Positions 1 to 5,324 of a DNA stretch of 8,901 nt are shown here, one piece after another. The notes below the pieces were generated by a model. The model saw only the letters and a list, made by a program, of their open reading frames with translations. It had not been told where the DNA came from and searched no databases. The stretch comes from DAOPXV01 sp035352535. Lineage in GTDB: Bacteria > Muiribacteriota > UBA9980. Made by a program: the position numbers and the translations under genes. The DNA is taken from positions 1-8,901 of the forward strand of contig CAZJFS010000179.1 of assembly GCA_964545075.1 (NCBI GenBank). Reading direction: 5' to 3'. How positions within the stretch are numbered: the stretch's first letter is position 1; each line of letters begins with the position of its first letter.

Positions 1-641
1 TCGGTGTCGATATTTGGCATTTGATCTTTCATGCCGCCGCCCGCAGGCCTTGACTGCATAGCTGTCGTTAATTCGGTATCGCTGAGCACGCCGTCTTTGT
101 CGGCGTCGAAATTCGTCAAAAAGCGAGCCTTAAGCTCGGAATTTTTTTCCATTTCTTCCTTAAGACGTGTTGTAGCCTGAGTTAGAGCCGCCGCTTTTTC
201 CGTATCGCTGAGTTTTCCGTCGCCGTCGGTGTCGAAACGCGACAGCATTTGATCCTTCATGCCGTTCTGCGCGCCGTTGCCGTCCTCCATGCCGCCTTTG
301 TTTCTTGACCCGCCTTTACGGGATTCTATTGCTGTTTTAATTTCAGTATCGCTGAGCGTGCCGTCTTTATCAGTGTCGAATTTAGTGATCATCTTGGTTT
401 TCAATTCGGCGTTGTTTTCCATTGCCGTTTTGAGGCGAGTCGTGGCGGCAGCAATGGCGGCTGTTTTTTCGGCGTCGCTTATCTTTCCATCACCGTCGGT
501 ATCGAAGCTTTTAAACATTTTTGATATCGAACTAACATCCGTCGTTTTGGTTGCCGTCGTCGTTTCGTCCTGAGCGTAAGCTAATGAGCAGATAAGTGAA
601 CTCGCGGTTATGCCGACTGTTAATGCTTTGAAAAATTTCAT
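1..641 (-). CDS. Exported EF-hand repeat protein, 3' end beyond window
   Basis: The frame is open from an ATG at 641 to the left edge, so 213 residues are visible and the C-terminus is missing. The start follows an excellent AGGAGG site (645-650). Residues 1-23 form a Sec signal peptide (MKFFK, then a hydrophobic core, then AYA before QDE), so the product is probably periplasmic or secreted. Four canonical calcium-binding EF-hand loops are visible at about residues 47-58, 89-100, 137-148 and 179-190, each of the form D-x-D-x-D-G-x-[IL]-S-D-x-E. They fall in two pairs with a 42-residue spacing inside the pair and a 90-residue period between pairs, which indicates an internal duplication. A fifth loop appears to begin at residue 212 after MKDQMPNI. 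Gly/Asn/Met-rich linkers separate the pairs. The module around residues 74-105 resembles those of the protein at 1107-2249. Calcium binding is well supported by the loops. The cellular role is unknown. Confidence 0.9.
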   Translation of the reverse strand, partial: MKFFKALTVGITASSLICSLAYAQDETTTATKTTDVSSISKMFKSFDTDGDGKISDAEKTAAIAAATTRLKTAMENNAELKTKMITKFDTDKDGTLSDTEIKTAIESRKGGSRNKGGMEDGNGAQNGMKDQMLSRFDTDGDGKLSDTEKAAALTQATTRLKEEMEKNSELKARFLTNFDADKDGVLSDTELTTAMQSRPAGGGMKDQMPNIDT

Positions 642-770
642 TTTTCCTCCTGATAAATTTTAATGATTATACATAATGATTTAATAATCATCTGTCATAA
701 TATAAGAACGTACTCTATGCCTCCAGTTTTCATAATATATAATTTACCCGCTGTGTCGGCAATTTAAACA
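642..770 (-). other. 5' leader of the EF-hand gene
   Basis: If transcription starts about 12 bases past the -12 element of the sigma-54 promoter, near 760, the mRNA has a leader of roughly 120 nucleotides. It is A+T rich and includes a small perfect hairpin (ATGATT-taat-AATCAT, about 678-693). No open frame or recognisable riboswitch is visible. Confidence 0.4.
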
Positions 771-785
771 GCAAAAATCATGCCA
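771..785 (-). promoter_or_regulatory. Sigma-54 (-24/-12) promoter of the EF-hand gene
   Basis: Read on the minus strand this is TGGCAT-GATTT-TTGC, preceded by T. It matches the sigma-54 consensus TGGCAC-N5-TTGC at 9 of the 10 fixed positions with exact spacing, and lies about 130 bases upstream of the start codon at 641. The same TGGCAT-N5-TTGC form occurs at two other places in the window, each before a gene and in the right orientation, which makes chance unlikely. A dyad lies about 62 bp upstream. Confidence 0.85.
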
Positions 786-838
786 ATTTTAAAAATGAGC
801 AATGAGGCCTGTTTTGCTTTTTTTTGGATAAAAATTTT

Positions 839-854
839 TCGGATATATTTCCGA
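839..854. promoter_or_regulatory. Upstream activator dyad (site A)
   Basis: The sequence TCGGATATATTTCCGA is an inverted repeat of the form TCGGA-N6-TCCGA with 7 of 8 half-site positions symmetric. Its centre is about 62 bp upstream of the -24 element of the promoter at 771-785, a normal distance for a bacterial enhancer-binding protein site. It also lies about 12 bp upstream of the -35 box of the oppositely oriented mini-gene. The inferred ligand is the NtrC-type regulator encoded at 5325-6752. Confidence 0.7.
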
Positions 855-866
855 TAAAAAAAAGTG

Positions 867-894
867 TTGAAAAATAAATTTTTGTCGATATAAT
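867..894 (+). promoter_or_regulatory. Sigma-70-type promoter of the small-peptide gene
   Basis: TTGAAA at 867-872 and a perfect TATAAT at 889-894 are separated by 16 bp. Initiation near 901 would give a transcript of about 170 nucleotides, ending at the terminator at 1027-1073, with a leader of about 60 nucleotides before the ATG at 963. Confidence 0.65.
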
Positions 895-962
895 ATACTC
901 GTAGGGAAAAAATTTAATTGGGCGATAGCCTGAAATAATTCTTAATAAGGAGAGTGAAATTT

Positions 963-1019
963 ATGTCCAAGGATAAAAGCCCCAAAAAAGAAGTCAAAAA
1001 GGTAAAAAAAGCAAAATAA
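963..1019 (+). CDS. 18-residue lysine-rich small protein
   Basis: The frame reads MSKDKSPKKEVKKVKKAK and stops at TAA; 9 of 18 residues are lysine. Although tiny, it has the full outfit of a gene: a TTGAAA/TATAAT promoter at 867-894, an AAGGAG ribosome binding site (948-953) about 9 bases before the ATG, and a strong intrinsic terminator immediately after the stop. No hydrophobic segment is present, so the peptide should be soluble and strongly basic, perhaps binding nucleic acid or acidic surfaces. That is inference from composition only. It diverges from the EF-hand gene at 1-641, with the dyad at 839-854 between the two promoters. The alternative is a small regulatory RNA in which the frame is incidental. 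Confidence 0.6.
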   Translation: MSKDKSPKKEVKKVKKAK

Positions 1020-1026
1020 CGAGTTG

Positions 1027-1073
1027 AAAAATGGCCGTGAAAATAACATTAATTATTTTTCACGGCCATTTTT
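1027..1073. terminator. Bidirectional intrinsic terminator
   Basis: ATGGCCGTGAAAATAA (1031-1046) pairs with TTATTTTTCACGGCCAT (1053-1069) with one bulged T and a loop of about 6 bases. The stem is flanked by an A-run on the left and a T-run on the right. It therefore works as a hairpin plus U-tract in both directions, ending the mini-gene on the plus strand and the EF-hand gene at 1107-2249 on the minus strand. Confidence 0.9.
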
Positions 1074-1106
1074 ATATCTGGTTTAATCAGTTTTGCGAAT
1101 TGGCTC

Positions 1107-2249
1107 TTATTTTTCAATGAATCGCATGAACGGTGAATGGATACTTTCTGAATATGTAGTATTTGTATAAGGTTCTTTTTCTATAACATTTTTGAGTTTA
1201 TTATTATCATCAAATTCTTTACAGCTGTTCAACATATTGTTTTTATTACACCATCCGGCTTTTGGGCCGCGTCCGAAAGCTTGAAAACGGTTAGGTTTCA
1301 CATTGAATTTTCCGTCAAAATTACAACACATCATGCCGGGATGCGGACCTCTGCGACCGTTCATGCCTTCTCCAAAAGGCGGCGGAGGTGGGAAGCCGCC
1401 ATACATACCAGGAAACGGACCTCTGTGACCGTTCATGCCTTCTCCAAAAGGCGGCGGAGGCGGCATCATACGGCCAAAACGTCTTGCCATTAATGAATTT
1501 TTAATTTCGTCATCGCTTAATTTTCCGTCTTTGTTCGTGTCGAACATCGCTAACATATGTTCTTTGAACTCGGGTTCCCTGTCCATTTTTTCTTTGATAC
1601 GGCCGATAATATCTTCGATTTTCGGTTCCTTGAATTTTCCGTCAAAATTACAACACATCATGCCGGGATTCGGACCTCTGTGACCGTTCATTCCTTCTCC
1701 AAAAGGCGGAGGAGGCGGCATCATGTTATTGCCCTGACCAAAGCAAGGCGGTGGAGGTGGGAAGCCGCCATACATACCAGGAAACGGACCTCTATGACCG
1801 TTCATGCTTTCTCCAAAAGGCGGCGGAGGCGGCATCATGTTATTACCCTGACCAAAGCAAGGCGGTGGAGGCGGGAAGCCGCCATACATACCAGGAAACG
1901 GACCTCTGTGACCGTTCATTCCTTCTCCAAAAGGCGGAGGAGGCGGCATCATTTGGCCTCTCATGTGAACCGGCCGGTCTAAAATAATGGCGTTTTTGAT
2001 TTCGTCGTTACTTAATTTTCCATCTTTGTTAAGATCGAATTTAAAATATATGTGTTCTTTAAATTGTGGTTCGCTTTCTAATTTTTCTCTGAAGTTTACG
2101 ATGATTTTTTCTATTTCTTCGGTGACTTTCATTATTTTTTCACCGTGATGTTTTTTTTGCTCGCCGGATATGTTTTCACCAGCGCCGGCCGCTGAGCAAA
2201 ACATAAAGCCTGATATGAGAGCCATAGTAATTATTTTTAATGACTTCAT
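1107..2249 (-). CDS. Exported EF-hand protein with tandem Pro/Met/Gly-rich repeats
   Basis: This 380-residue protein starts at an ATG preceded by AAGGAGG (2257-2263). Residues 1-23 are a Sec signal peptide with an AGA cleavage site. Two single, widely separated EF-hand loops lie at 72-83 (DLNKDGKLSNDE) and 237-248 (DTNKDGKLSDDE), each preceded by a similar helix containing [EQ]FKEH. Between and after them are low-complexity blocks: MMPPPPPFGEGMNGHRGP, PGMYGGFPPPPP and CFGQGNN. Two full 38-residue copies occupy 100-175, with partial copies at 176-206 and 261-315. The motif MMCCNFDGKF closes two of the blocks. Seven runs of five prolines and eight cysteines in the mature part are notable. Residues 316-380 are of unknown type. 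Calcium binding is likely; the Met/His/Cys content could also bind transition metals or cross-link. I recognise no named family. It is transcribed from the sigma-54 promoter at 2499-2513. Confidence 0.92.
   Translation of the reverse strand: MKSLKIITMALISGFMFCSAAGAGENISGEQKKHHGEKIMKVTEEIEKIIVNFREKLESEPQFKEHIYFKFDLNKDGKLSNDEIKNAIILDRPVHMRGQMMPPPPPFGEGMNGHRGPFPGMYGGFPPPPPCFGQGNNMMPPPPPFGESMNGHRGPFPGMYGGFPPPPPCFGQGNNMMPPPPPFGEGMNGHRGPNPGMMCCNFDGKFKEPKIEDIIGRIKEKMDREPEFKEHMLAMFDTNKDGKLSDDEIKNSLMARRFGRMMPPPPPFGEGMNGHRGPFPGMYGGFPPPPPFGEGMNGRRGPHPGMMCCNFDGKFNVKPNRFQAFGRGPKAGWCNKNNMLNSCKEFDDNNKLKNVIEKEPYTNTTYSESIHSPFMRFIEK
1305..1469 (-). repeat. Third Pro/Met-rich repeat block in the EF-hand gene
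   Basis: This encodes residues 261-315: a MMPPPPPFGEGMNGHRGP unit, the PGMYGGFPPPPP part, then a second FGEGMNGRRGP unit that ends in MMCCNFDGKF. The cysteine linker CFGQGNN found in the upstream copies is absent, so the two units look fused by a deletion inside one repeat period. Confidence 0.8.
1632..1724 (-). repeat. Partial repeat block ending in the CCNFDGKF motif
   Basis: This encodes residues 176-206: a third MMPPPPPFGEGMNGHRGP unit directly after the two full tandem copies. It then diverges to NPGMMCCNFDGKF in place of the usual PGMYGG continuation. The same ending recurs at residues 305-315. Confidence 0.75.
1725..1952 (-). repeat. Tandem 114-bp repeat, two near-identical copies
   Basis: The units are 1839-1952 and 1725-1838, each encoding 38 residues from MMPPPPPFGE to CFGQGNN. 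They differ at only a handful of bases and one residue (GEG versus GES), and they stay exactly in frame. High nucleotide identity suggests recent duplication, so copy number could vary between strains. Confidence 0.9.
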
Positions 2250-2498
2250 TTTTTTTCCTCCTTGATTTTTCAGTTTATTTTTTTAGTTAATAATGTATGT
2301 TGTATGTAAACGTGCTCTCAATACTATTATAACATAAATTTGATTTTAATAAACGTGCTGATTGCCGTAGTAATTAAACACCGTCCCGTCTTTTTTATCA
2401 AGCGCTTTGAGAATAATACAGCTTGATTTTCGTTAAATATCAATAAAAATTTTACATTTTTTTACAATACAGTTAGAAAAATCTTCAACATTATTAAA
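2250..2498 (-). other. Long 5' leader of the repeat EF-hand gene
   Basis: From the sigma-54 promoter (start expected near 2488) the leader would be about 240 nucleotides. It is A+T rich and contains a possible 7-bp hairpin (ATCAAGC at 2397-2403 with GCTTGAT at 2421-2427). No open frame of note or known riboswitch is visible. A near repeat, ACGTGCT, occurs at about 2310 and 2354. Confidence 0.4.
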
Positions 2499-2513
2499 GC
2501 AATAGTTATGCCA
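2499..2513 (-). promoter_or_regulatory. Sigma-54 promoter of the repeat EF-hand gene
   Basis: On the minus strand this reads TGGCAT-AACTA-TTGC, with correct -24/-12 spacing and the same TGGCAT variant as the promoter at 771-785. The dyad at 2566-2581 is centred about 62 bp upstream of the -24 GG, within one base of the arrangement seen at the other EF-hand gene. Confidence 0.85.
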
Positions 2514-2565
2514 TTTTTGAAAATGCTTGTAATATCTGCAATAGTGATATGTCGGCATAATGAAA

Positions 2566-2581
2566 TCGGATATTTTTCCGA
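2566..2581. promoter_or_regulatory. Upstream activator dyad (site B1)
   Basis: TCGGATATTTTTCCGA has intact TCGGA and TCCGA arms and lies upstream of the sigma-54 promoter at 2499-2513. It is the same motif as sites A, C1 and C2. Confidence 0.7.
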
Positions 2582-2752
2582 CTTTTAATCGGACATAAAT
2601 CTCGCTATGTTTGGTTTAACAAGATATTTTTGAGTTAAAAACAAGGTTCTCAAAAGAAGAATGGCTATAAAACTAAAGGAAAAGGCGAATTTGGAAAAAC
2701 ACAAGATATAATAACCGTTCGCTAAGCATACGGCAATTACATTCACAAATAG
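2582..2752. other. Intergenic stretch with a degenerate dyad and no firm gene
   Basis: At 2589-2604 there is a degenerate copy of the dyad (TCGGACATAAATCTCG) with an intact left arm, 23 bp from site B1; it may be a secondary site. Further right are a 7-bp A+T-rich hairpin (TTTTGAG 2628-2634 with CTCAAAA 2649-2655), a 16-codon frame at 2661-2711 that is too weak to call, and a small CCGT/ACGG hairpin at about 2713-2735 that could terminate the minus-strand gene ending at 2753, though it lacks a good T-run. Confidence 0.4.
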
Positions 2753-3637
2753 TTAATAATTTACGTGCATTCCCATCATTGAATGCATAAAGAAAAAGTT
2801 GATATTGACTTCGTCGGAGCCGTCGCTGAAAATATTTTTGGCTATCATTTTTTTCAGTTTTTTGGCGGGTATTTGATATTTACTGGAGACCATCTTTTGA
2901 GTATGATCGATTTTATTGATCTGTTTACCGTAGTTTTTATAAACGTACTTCTTAACATAATCAATATGATACTTTACAACTGTTCCAAATAAAAGACTTC
3001 CGGCATAAGAAAAAAGATCGGAAGGCTGATTGGGTTGCTCTGTGCTGAAAAGTACATCCACTTTTTGACCCGGAGGAAGGTACGTATAAACGCGAGTGTC
3101 TTTTTTACCTTTTCTTTGATCAGAACCAGGACCTTTCATTTCAGGTCCCTGGCCACCCATATTAGGCATCTGGCCATTCATGCCGGGCATATCTCCATCC
3201 ATATCCGGCATTAATCCGCTCATGCCAACTATATCGCCTTTTCCGTGCTTGCCTTTCATTCCAGCCATTTTTTGTTTTTTTATGCCTGAATTTTCCAGGA
3301 TGGTTAAAAAATTGGCCATATGTTCGGTTTTGTACTTTTCTATAAGTTTAGTCAGATCTTTATTGTATTTAGAGTTTTTGTTTTCAACCGCGGTAATATT
3401 ACTTGAAATAAAAGGCGCCAATTGAAGGTTACATCCGGTGAAGCTCGATTGGTTATAGTATTGTTCATCACATTCTTCAAAAATACCGACGCTGTTTAAA
3501 TATTTCTTGCCATCTTCTTTTGTTCCAGGAGATGAAACGGATTGGTCTGAAAAAAATAATAACCCGGCCAGACTTAAAAGTGCAATAAATATGCTTTTTA
3601 TTGAAAAATTGATTATATTCATCCTGTTAGATTTCAC
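2753..3637 (-). CDS. Exported Met/Gly/Pro-rich protein of unknown function
   Basis: This is up to 294 residues from a GTG at 3637. An ATG at 3622 (residue 6) is an alternative start and neither has a clearly better ribosome binding site, although GAGGTGA lies between them. A hydrophobic segment at about residues 14-30 is a signal peptide or N-terminal anchor. Cys56 and Cys69 could form a disulfide. Residues 124-167 hold ten methionines in a Gly/Pro/Asp setting (for example MPDMDGDMPGMNGQMPNM). The last 11 residues are again Met/His rich (MHSMMGMHVNY). Between them are a Lys-rich patch and a soluble region (180-280) with no motif I recognise. Met/His clusters of this kind occur in copper-handling periplasmic proteins, so metal binding is a reasonable but unproven idea. 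It diverges from the kinase gene and shares with it a control region holding two dyads. Confidence 0.88.
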   Translation of the reverse strand: MKSNRMNIINFSIKSIFIALLSLAGLLFFSDQSVSSPGTKEDGKKYLNSVGIFEECDEQYYNQSSFTGCNLQLAPFISSNITAVENKNSKYNKDLTKLIEKYKTEHMANFLTILENSGIKKQKMAGMKGKHGKGDIVGMSGLMPDMDGDMPGMNGQMPNMGGQGPEMKGPGSDQRKGKKDTRVYTYLPPGQKVDVLFSTEQPNQPSDLFSYAGSLLFGTVVKYHIDYVKKYVYKNYGKQINKIDHTQKMVSSKYQIPAKKLKKMIAKNIFSDGSDEVNINFFFMHSMMGMHVNY

Positions 3638-3686
3638 CTCACCGTTAACTATCGGATGATTAATTTTTAAAAGTATAATTATTCTT

Positions 3687-3702
3687 GCGGATATTTATCC
3701 GA
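3687..3702. promoter_or_regulatory. Upstream activator dyad (site C1)
   Basis: GCGGATATTTATCCGA matches the TCGGA-N6-TCCGA form except at its first base. It lies 33 bp from site C2, close to three helical turns, in the divergent region between the Met-rich protein gene and the kinase operon. Confidence 0.65.
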
Positions 3703-3719
3703 AAAAAATACCGGAGTTT

Positions 3720-3735
3720 TCGGAAATAAATCCGA
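3720..3735. promoter_or_regulatory. Upstream activator dyad (site C2)
   Basis: TCGGAAATAAATCCGA has both arms perfect. Its centre is about 92 bp upstream of the -24 element of the kinase operon promoter at 3818-3832. It suits a pair of dimers of the sigma-54 regulator bound with site C1. Confidence 0.7.
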
Positions 3736-3817
3736 TTGCGAGCTTGCCGCTTAAAACCTCATTAACGGAAGCGTTAAATTTTAATGAAAATATGATAAAC
3801 GGAAATTTGTAATCAGG

Positions 3818-3832
3818 TGGCATATTAATTGC
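3818..3832 (+). promoter_or_regulatory. Sigma-54 promoter of the kinase/regulator operon
   Basis: TGGCAT-ATTAA-TTGC has exact -24/-12 spacing and the same TGGCAT form as the two promoters on the minus strand. Initiation near 3844 gives a leader of about 120 nucleotides before the kinase ATG. Its presence before the genes for a sigma-54 regulator suggests positive autoregulation. Confidence 0.85.
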
Positions 3833-3855
3833 TTTAAAACCTTCGTGAATAAATT

Positions 3856-3950
3856 ATGACAAAAAAAGTCGAAAAGAAATTATGATTGGTTATTTAATGA
3901 TTGTATTTGTGGCAAGTTTTATGATAAAATTATCAAAAACTGAAGACTGA
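3856..3950 (+). other. Two overlapping mini-frames in the kinase leader
   Basis: A 9-codon frame (3856-3885, MTKKVEKKL) overlaps by ATGA a 22-codon frame (3882-3950). The second begins MIGYLMIVFVASFMIK and ends KLSKTED, so it would be a single hydrophobic segment with a charged tail. It stops one base before the AAGG site used by the kinase. Neither has a strong ribosome binding site of its own. They could be leader peptides or chance frames in A+T-rich DNA. Confidence 0.3.
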
Positions 3951-3964
3951 AAGGCGTAAAAATA

Positions 3965-5308
3965 ATGGGCTTAAAAAAACAAAAATTTTTCCTTATACTT
4001 ATATTTTTTTTATTATTCATAACTATTTTACTGATGAGTTCCGAACCGCCATTCGGGTTCAGACCGGACATGATGAAACCACGTCCCGATGGAAAGGGCC
4101 CCGATATGATGCAACCGCCACCCGATGGAAAGTACCCGGACAAAATTAGCGGCAAAACTGATGAAATAAAAGTGTCGAAGTTGAATAGCTCTTCGGAAGT
4201 CGGAATTTCAAAAAAGGAAGATGAGGGTCAAAATAAACGATCGGGCAGGAGGATGCCTCACGAGGAATTTGTTTCAAGGGTCCTCGATGAAATTCCGAAA
4301 GATCAGAAAGCCGGAAGATATGAAGCCGAACATTGCACATATACTATACTCGATACAATTGAAGCTACAAATGTTCTGACCCGTGATATTTTGTCCAGCG
4401 GCGGGTTCTATATGCGTGAAAGTGAAGAATGCATGGTTTTTTTCAGAAAGATAACGCAGAAGGATTCCCGTGAGGTAAATGTCATTATAGAAATGGGAAT
4501 GAGAAACGGCCCCGAGAGGGACTTTATAGGCATCATATATGCGAGAAAACTGATAATTTTTTCGTTAGTGCTTATAATAGCTGGAATAGCGATTTTTTTC
4601 ATTTTCGTTTCATATCGTCACTCGGTCGAGGCGCAGAACGAAAACCAGAAATACCAGGCGGTAAAGCGTATGTCACACGGTCTCGCTCATGAAATAAGAA
4701 ATCCGCTTAATGCGATGCATCTGTCGCTTGAAGTTTTAAAATGCAATGTCGAGGATCCGGAGGGCGTAAAAAAAGGCGAGAATGAAGAATGCGTGGCGAT
4801 TATAGATTCAGAGATTAAAAGGCTCGATGAATTGGTTAAAAAATTTATGGAATATTCCAAAGAAATAAAAATAAAGCGCGCTAAAACTTCGCTCAATAAG
4901 CTTATTAATTCGGCTGTTTTAGTTCTGACGCCGATAGCGTCCGAAAAAAATATAACGATCGGTATCAAATCTGAGCGTGAAATTGAAGCGGATATTGATT
5001 CCGAACTTATTTACCGATGTTTCATAAATGTTATCAAAAATGCCGTTGAAGCAGCGAACGTGGGCGGTATAGTTGAAATTTTATGCGGCAAGACATCCGC
5101 CGGCGCGGAGTTTGTGATCACTGATAATGGAGAAGGCGTTAAACCTGAAAATATGCCGAAAATATTTGATTTTTATTTTTCGACAAAAAAAGAAGGCTCT
5201 GGAATCGGCCTGGCTCTGACGAAAAAATTTGTGGAAGCTCATAACGGAAGCATAAACGCGACGAGTGTGGCGGGGAAAACAAGTTTTGTAATAAAATTAC
5301 CTGTTTAG
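3965..5308 (+). CDS. Membrane sensor histidine kinase of the NtrB/ZraS type
   Basis: This 447-residue protein autophosphorylates and should pass phosphate to the regulator encoded 16 bp downstream. Residues 8-24 form the first membrane segment and about 195-216 the second, leaving an extracytoplasmic sensor region of about 170 residues. That region opens with a low-complexity Met/Pro/Asp repeat (34-57), followed by a charged linker and a folded-looking part (about 97-190) with Cys124 and Cys156. No HAMP domain is evident. The HisKA box is SHGLAHEIRNPLNAM with phospho-acceptor His242. The ATPase domain shows the N box (N355, N359), DNGEG at 387-391 and GSGIGLAL at 411-418, so it should be active. 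AAGG at 3951-3954 precedes the ATG. The HEIRNPL form and lack of HAMP fit kinases paired with NtrC-type regulators. The sensed signal is unknown; metal or envelope state is an inference from context. Confidence 0.93.
   Translation: MGLKKQKFFLILIFFLLFITILLMSSEPPFGFRPDMMKPRPDGKGPDMMQPPPDGKYPDKISGKTDEIKVSKLNSSSEVGISKKEDEGQNKRSGRRMPHEEFVSRVLDEIPKDQKAGRYEAEHCTYTILDTIEATNVLTRDILSSGGFYMRESEECMVFFRKITQKDSREVNVIIEMGMRNGPERDFIGIIYARKLIIFSLVLIIAGIAIFFIFVSYRHSVEAQNENQKYQAVKRMSHGLAHEIRNPLNAMHLSLEVLKCNVEDPEGVKKGENEECVAIIDSEIKRLDELVKKFMEYSKEIKIKRAKTSLNKLINSAVLVLTPIASEKNITIGIKSEREIEADIDSELIYRCFINVIKNAVEAANVGGIVEILCGKTSAGAEFVITDNGEGVKPENMPKIFDFYFSTKKEGSGIGLALTKKFVEAHNGSINATSVAGKTSFVIKLPV
4064..4135 (+). repeat. 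Two 12-residue Met/Pro repeats in the kinase sensor region
   Basis: Two 36-bp units encode PDMMKPRPDGKG and PDMMQPPPDGKY, followed by the start of a third (PDK). They lie just outside the first membrane segment. The pattern recalls the MMPPPPP and MPDM elements of the exported proteins encoded upstream. Confidence 0.8.
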
Positions 5309-5324
5309 TGTAGAGGTGTAAACT

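Noticed and set aside
259..573. Plus-strand 104-codon hydrophobic frame
   Set aside because: It is the complement of the EF-hand coding sequence, which has a signal peptide, a perfect ribosome binding site and four canonical loops on the other strand.
1305..1952. Regular repeats considered as a CRISPR-like array
   Set aside because: The periods keep the reading frame, there are no unique spacers of even length, and the repeats encode clear protein motifs.
1281..1987. Several plus-strand open frames rich in RRRRRHH and HTRKRTS
   Set aside because: They are antisense readings of the Pro/Gly-rich repeats in the minus-strand EF-hand gene, with no ribosome binding sites, and their repetition only mirrors the real gene.
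2661..2711. 16-codon lysine-rich frame (MAIKLKEKANLEKHKI) diverging from the repeat EF-hand gene
   Set aside because: Its position resembles that of the mini-gene at 963, but it lacks a convincing promoter, ribosome binding site or terminator and shows no similarity to that peptide.
3672..3677. TATACT on the minus strand as the -10 box of the Met-rich protein gene
   Set aside because: The hexamer 17 bp upstream would be GGATAA, a poor -35 box. It may be real but is not supported enough to list.
3687..3702. A GG-N10-GC pattern on the minus strand as a sigma-54 promoter for the Met-rich protein gene
   Set aside because: Only the GG and GC positions match. TGGC and TTGC are absent, and the pattern comes from the first-base change in dyad C1.
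3910..3924. TGGCAAGTTTTATGA as a further sigma-54 promoter before the kinase
   Set aside because: The -12 element lacks the GC dinucleotide, and a full match already exists at 3818-3832.
3919..4155. Minus-strand 78-codon frame over the start of the kinase gene
   Set aside because: It is a shadow of the kinase repeat region, with no ribosome binding site, and overlaps a strongly supported gene.
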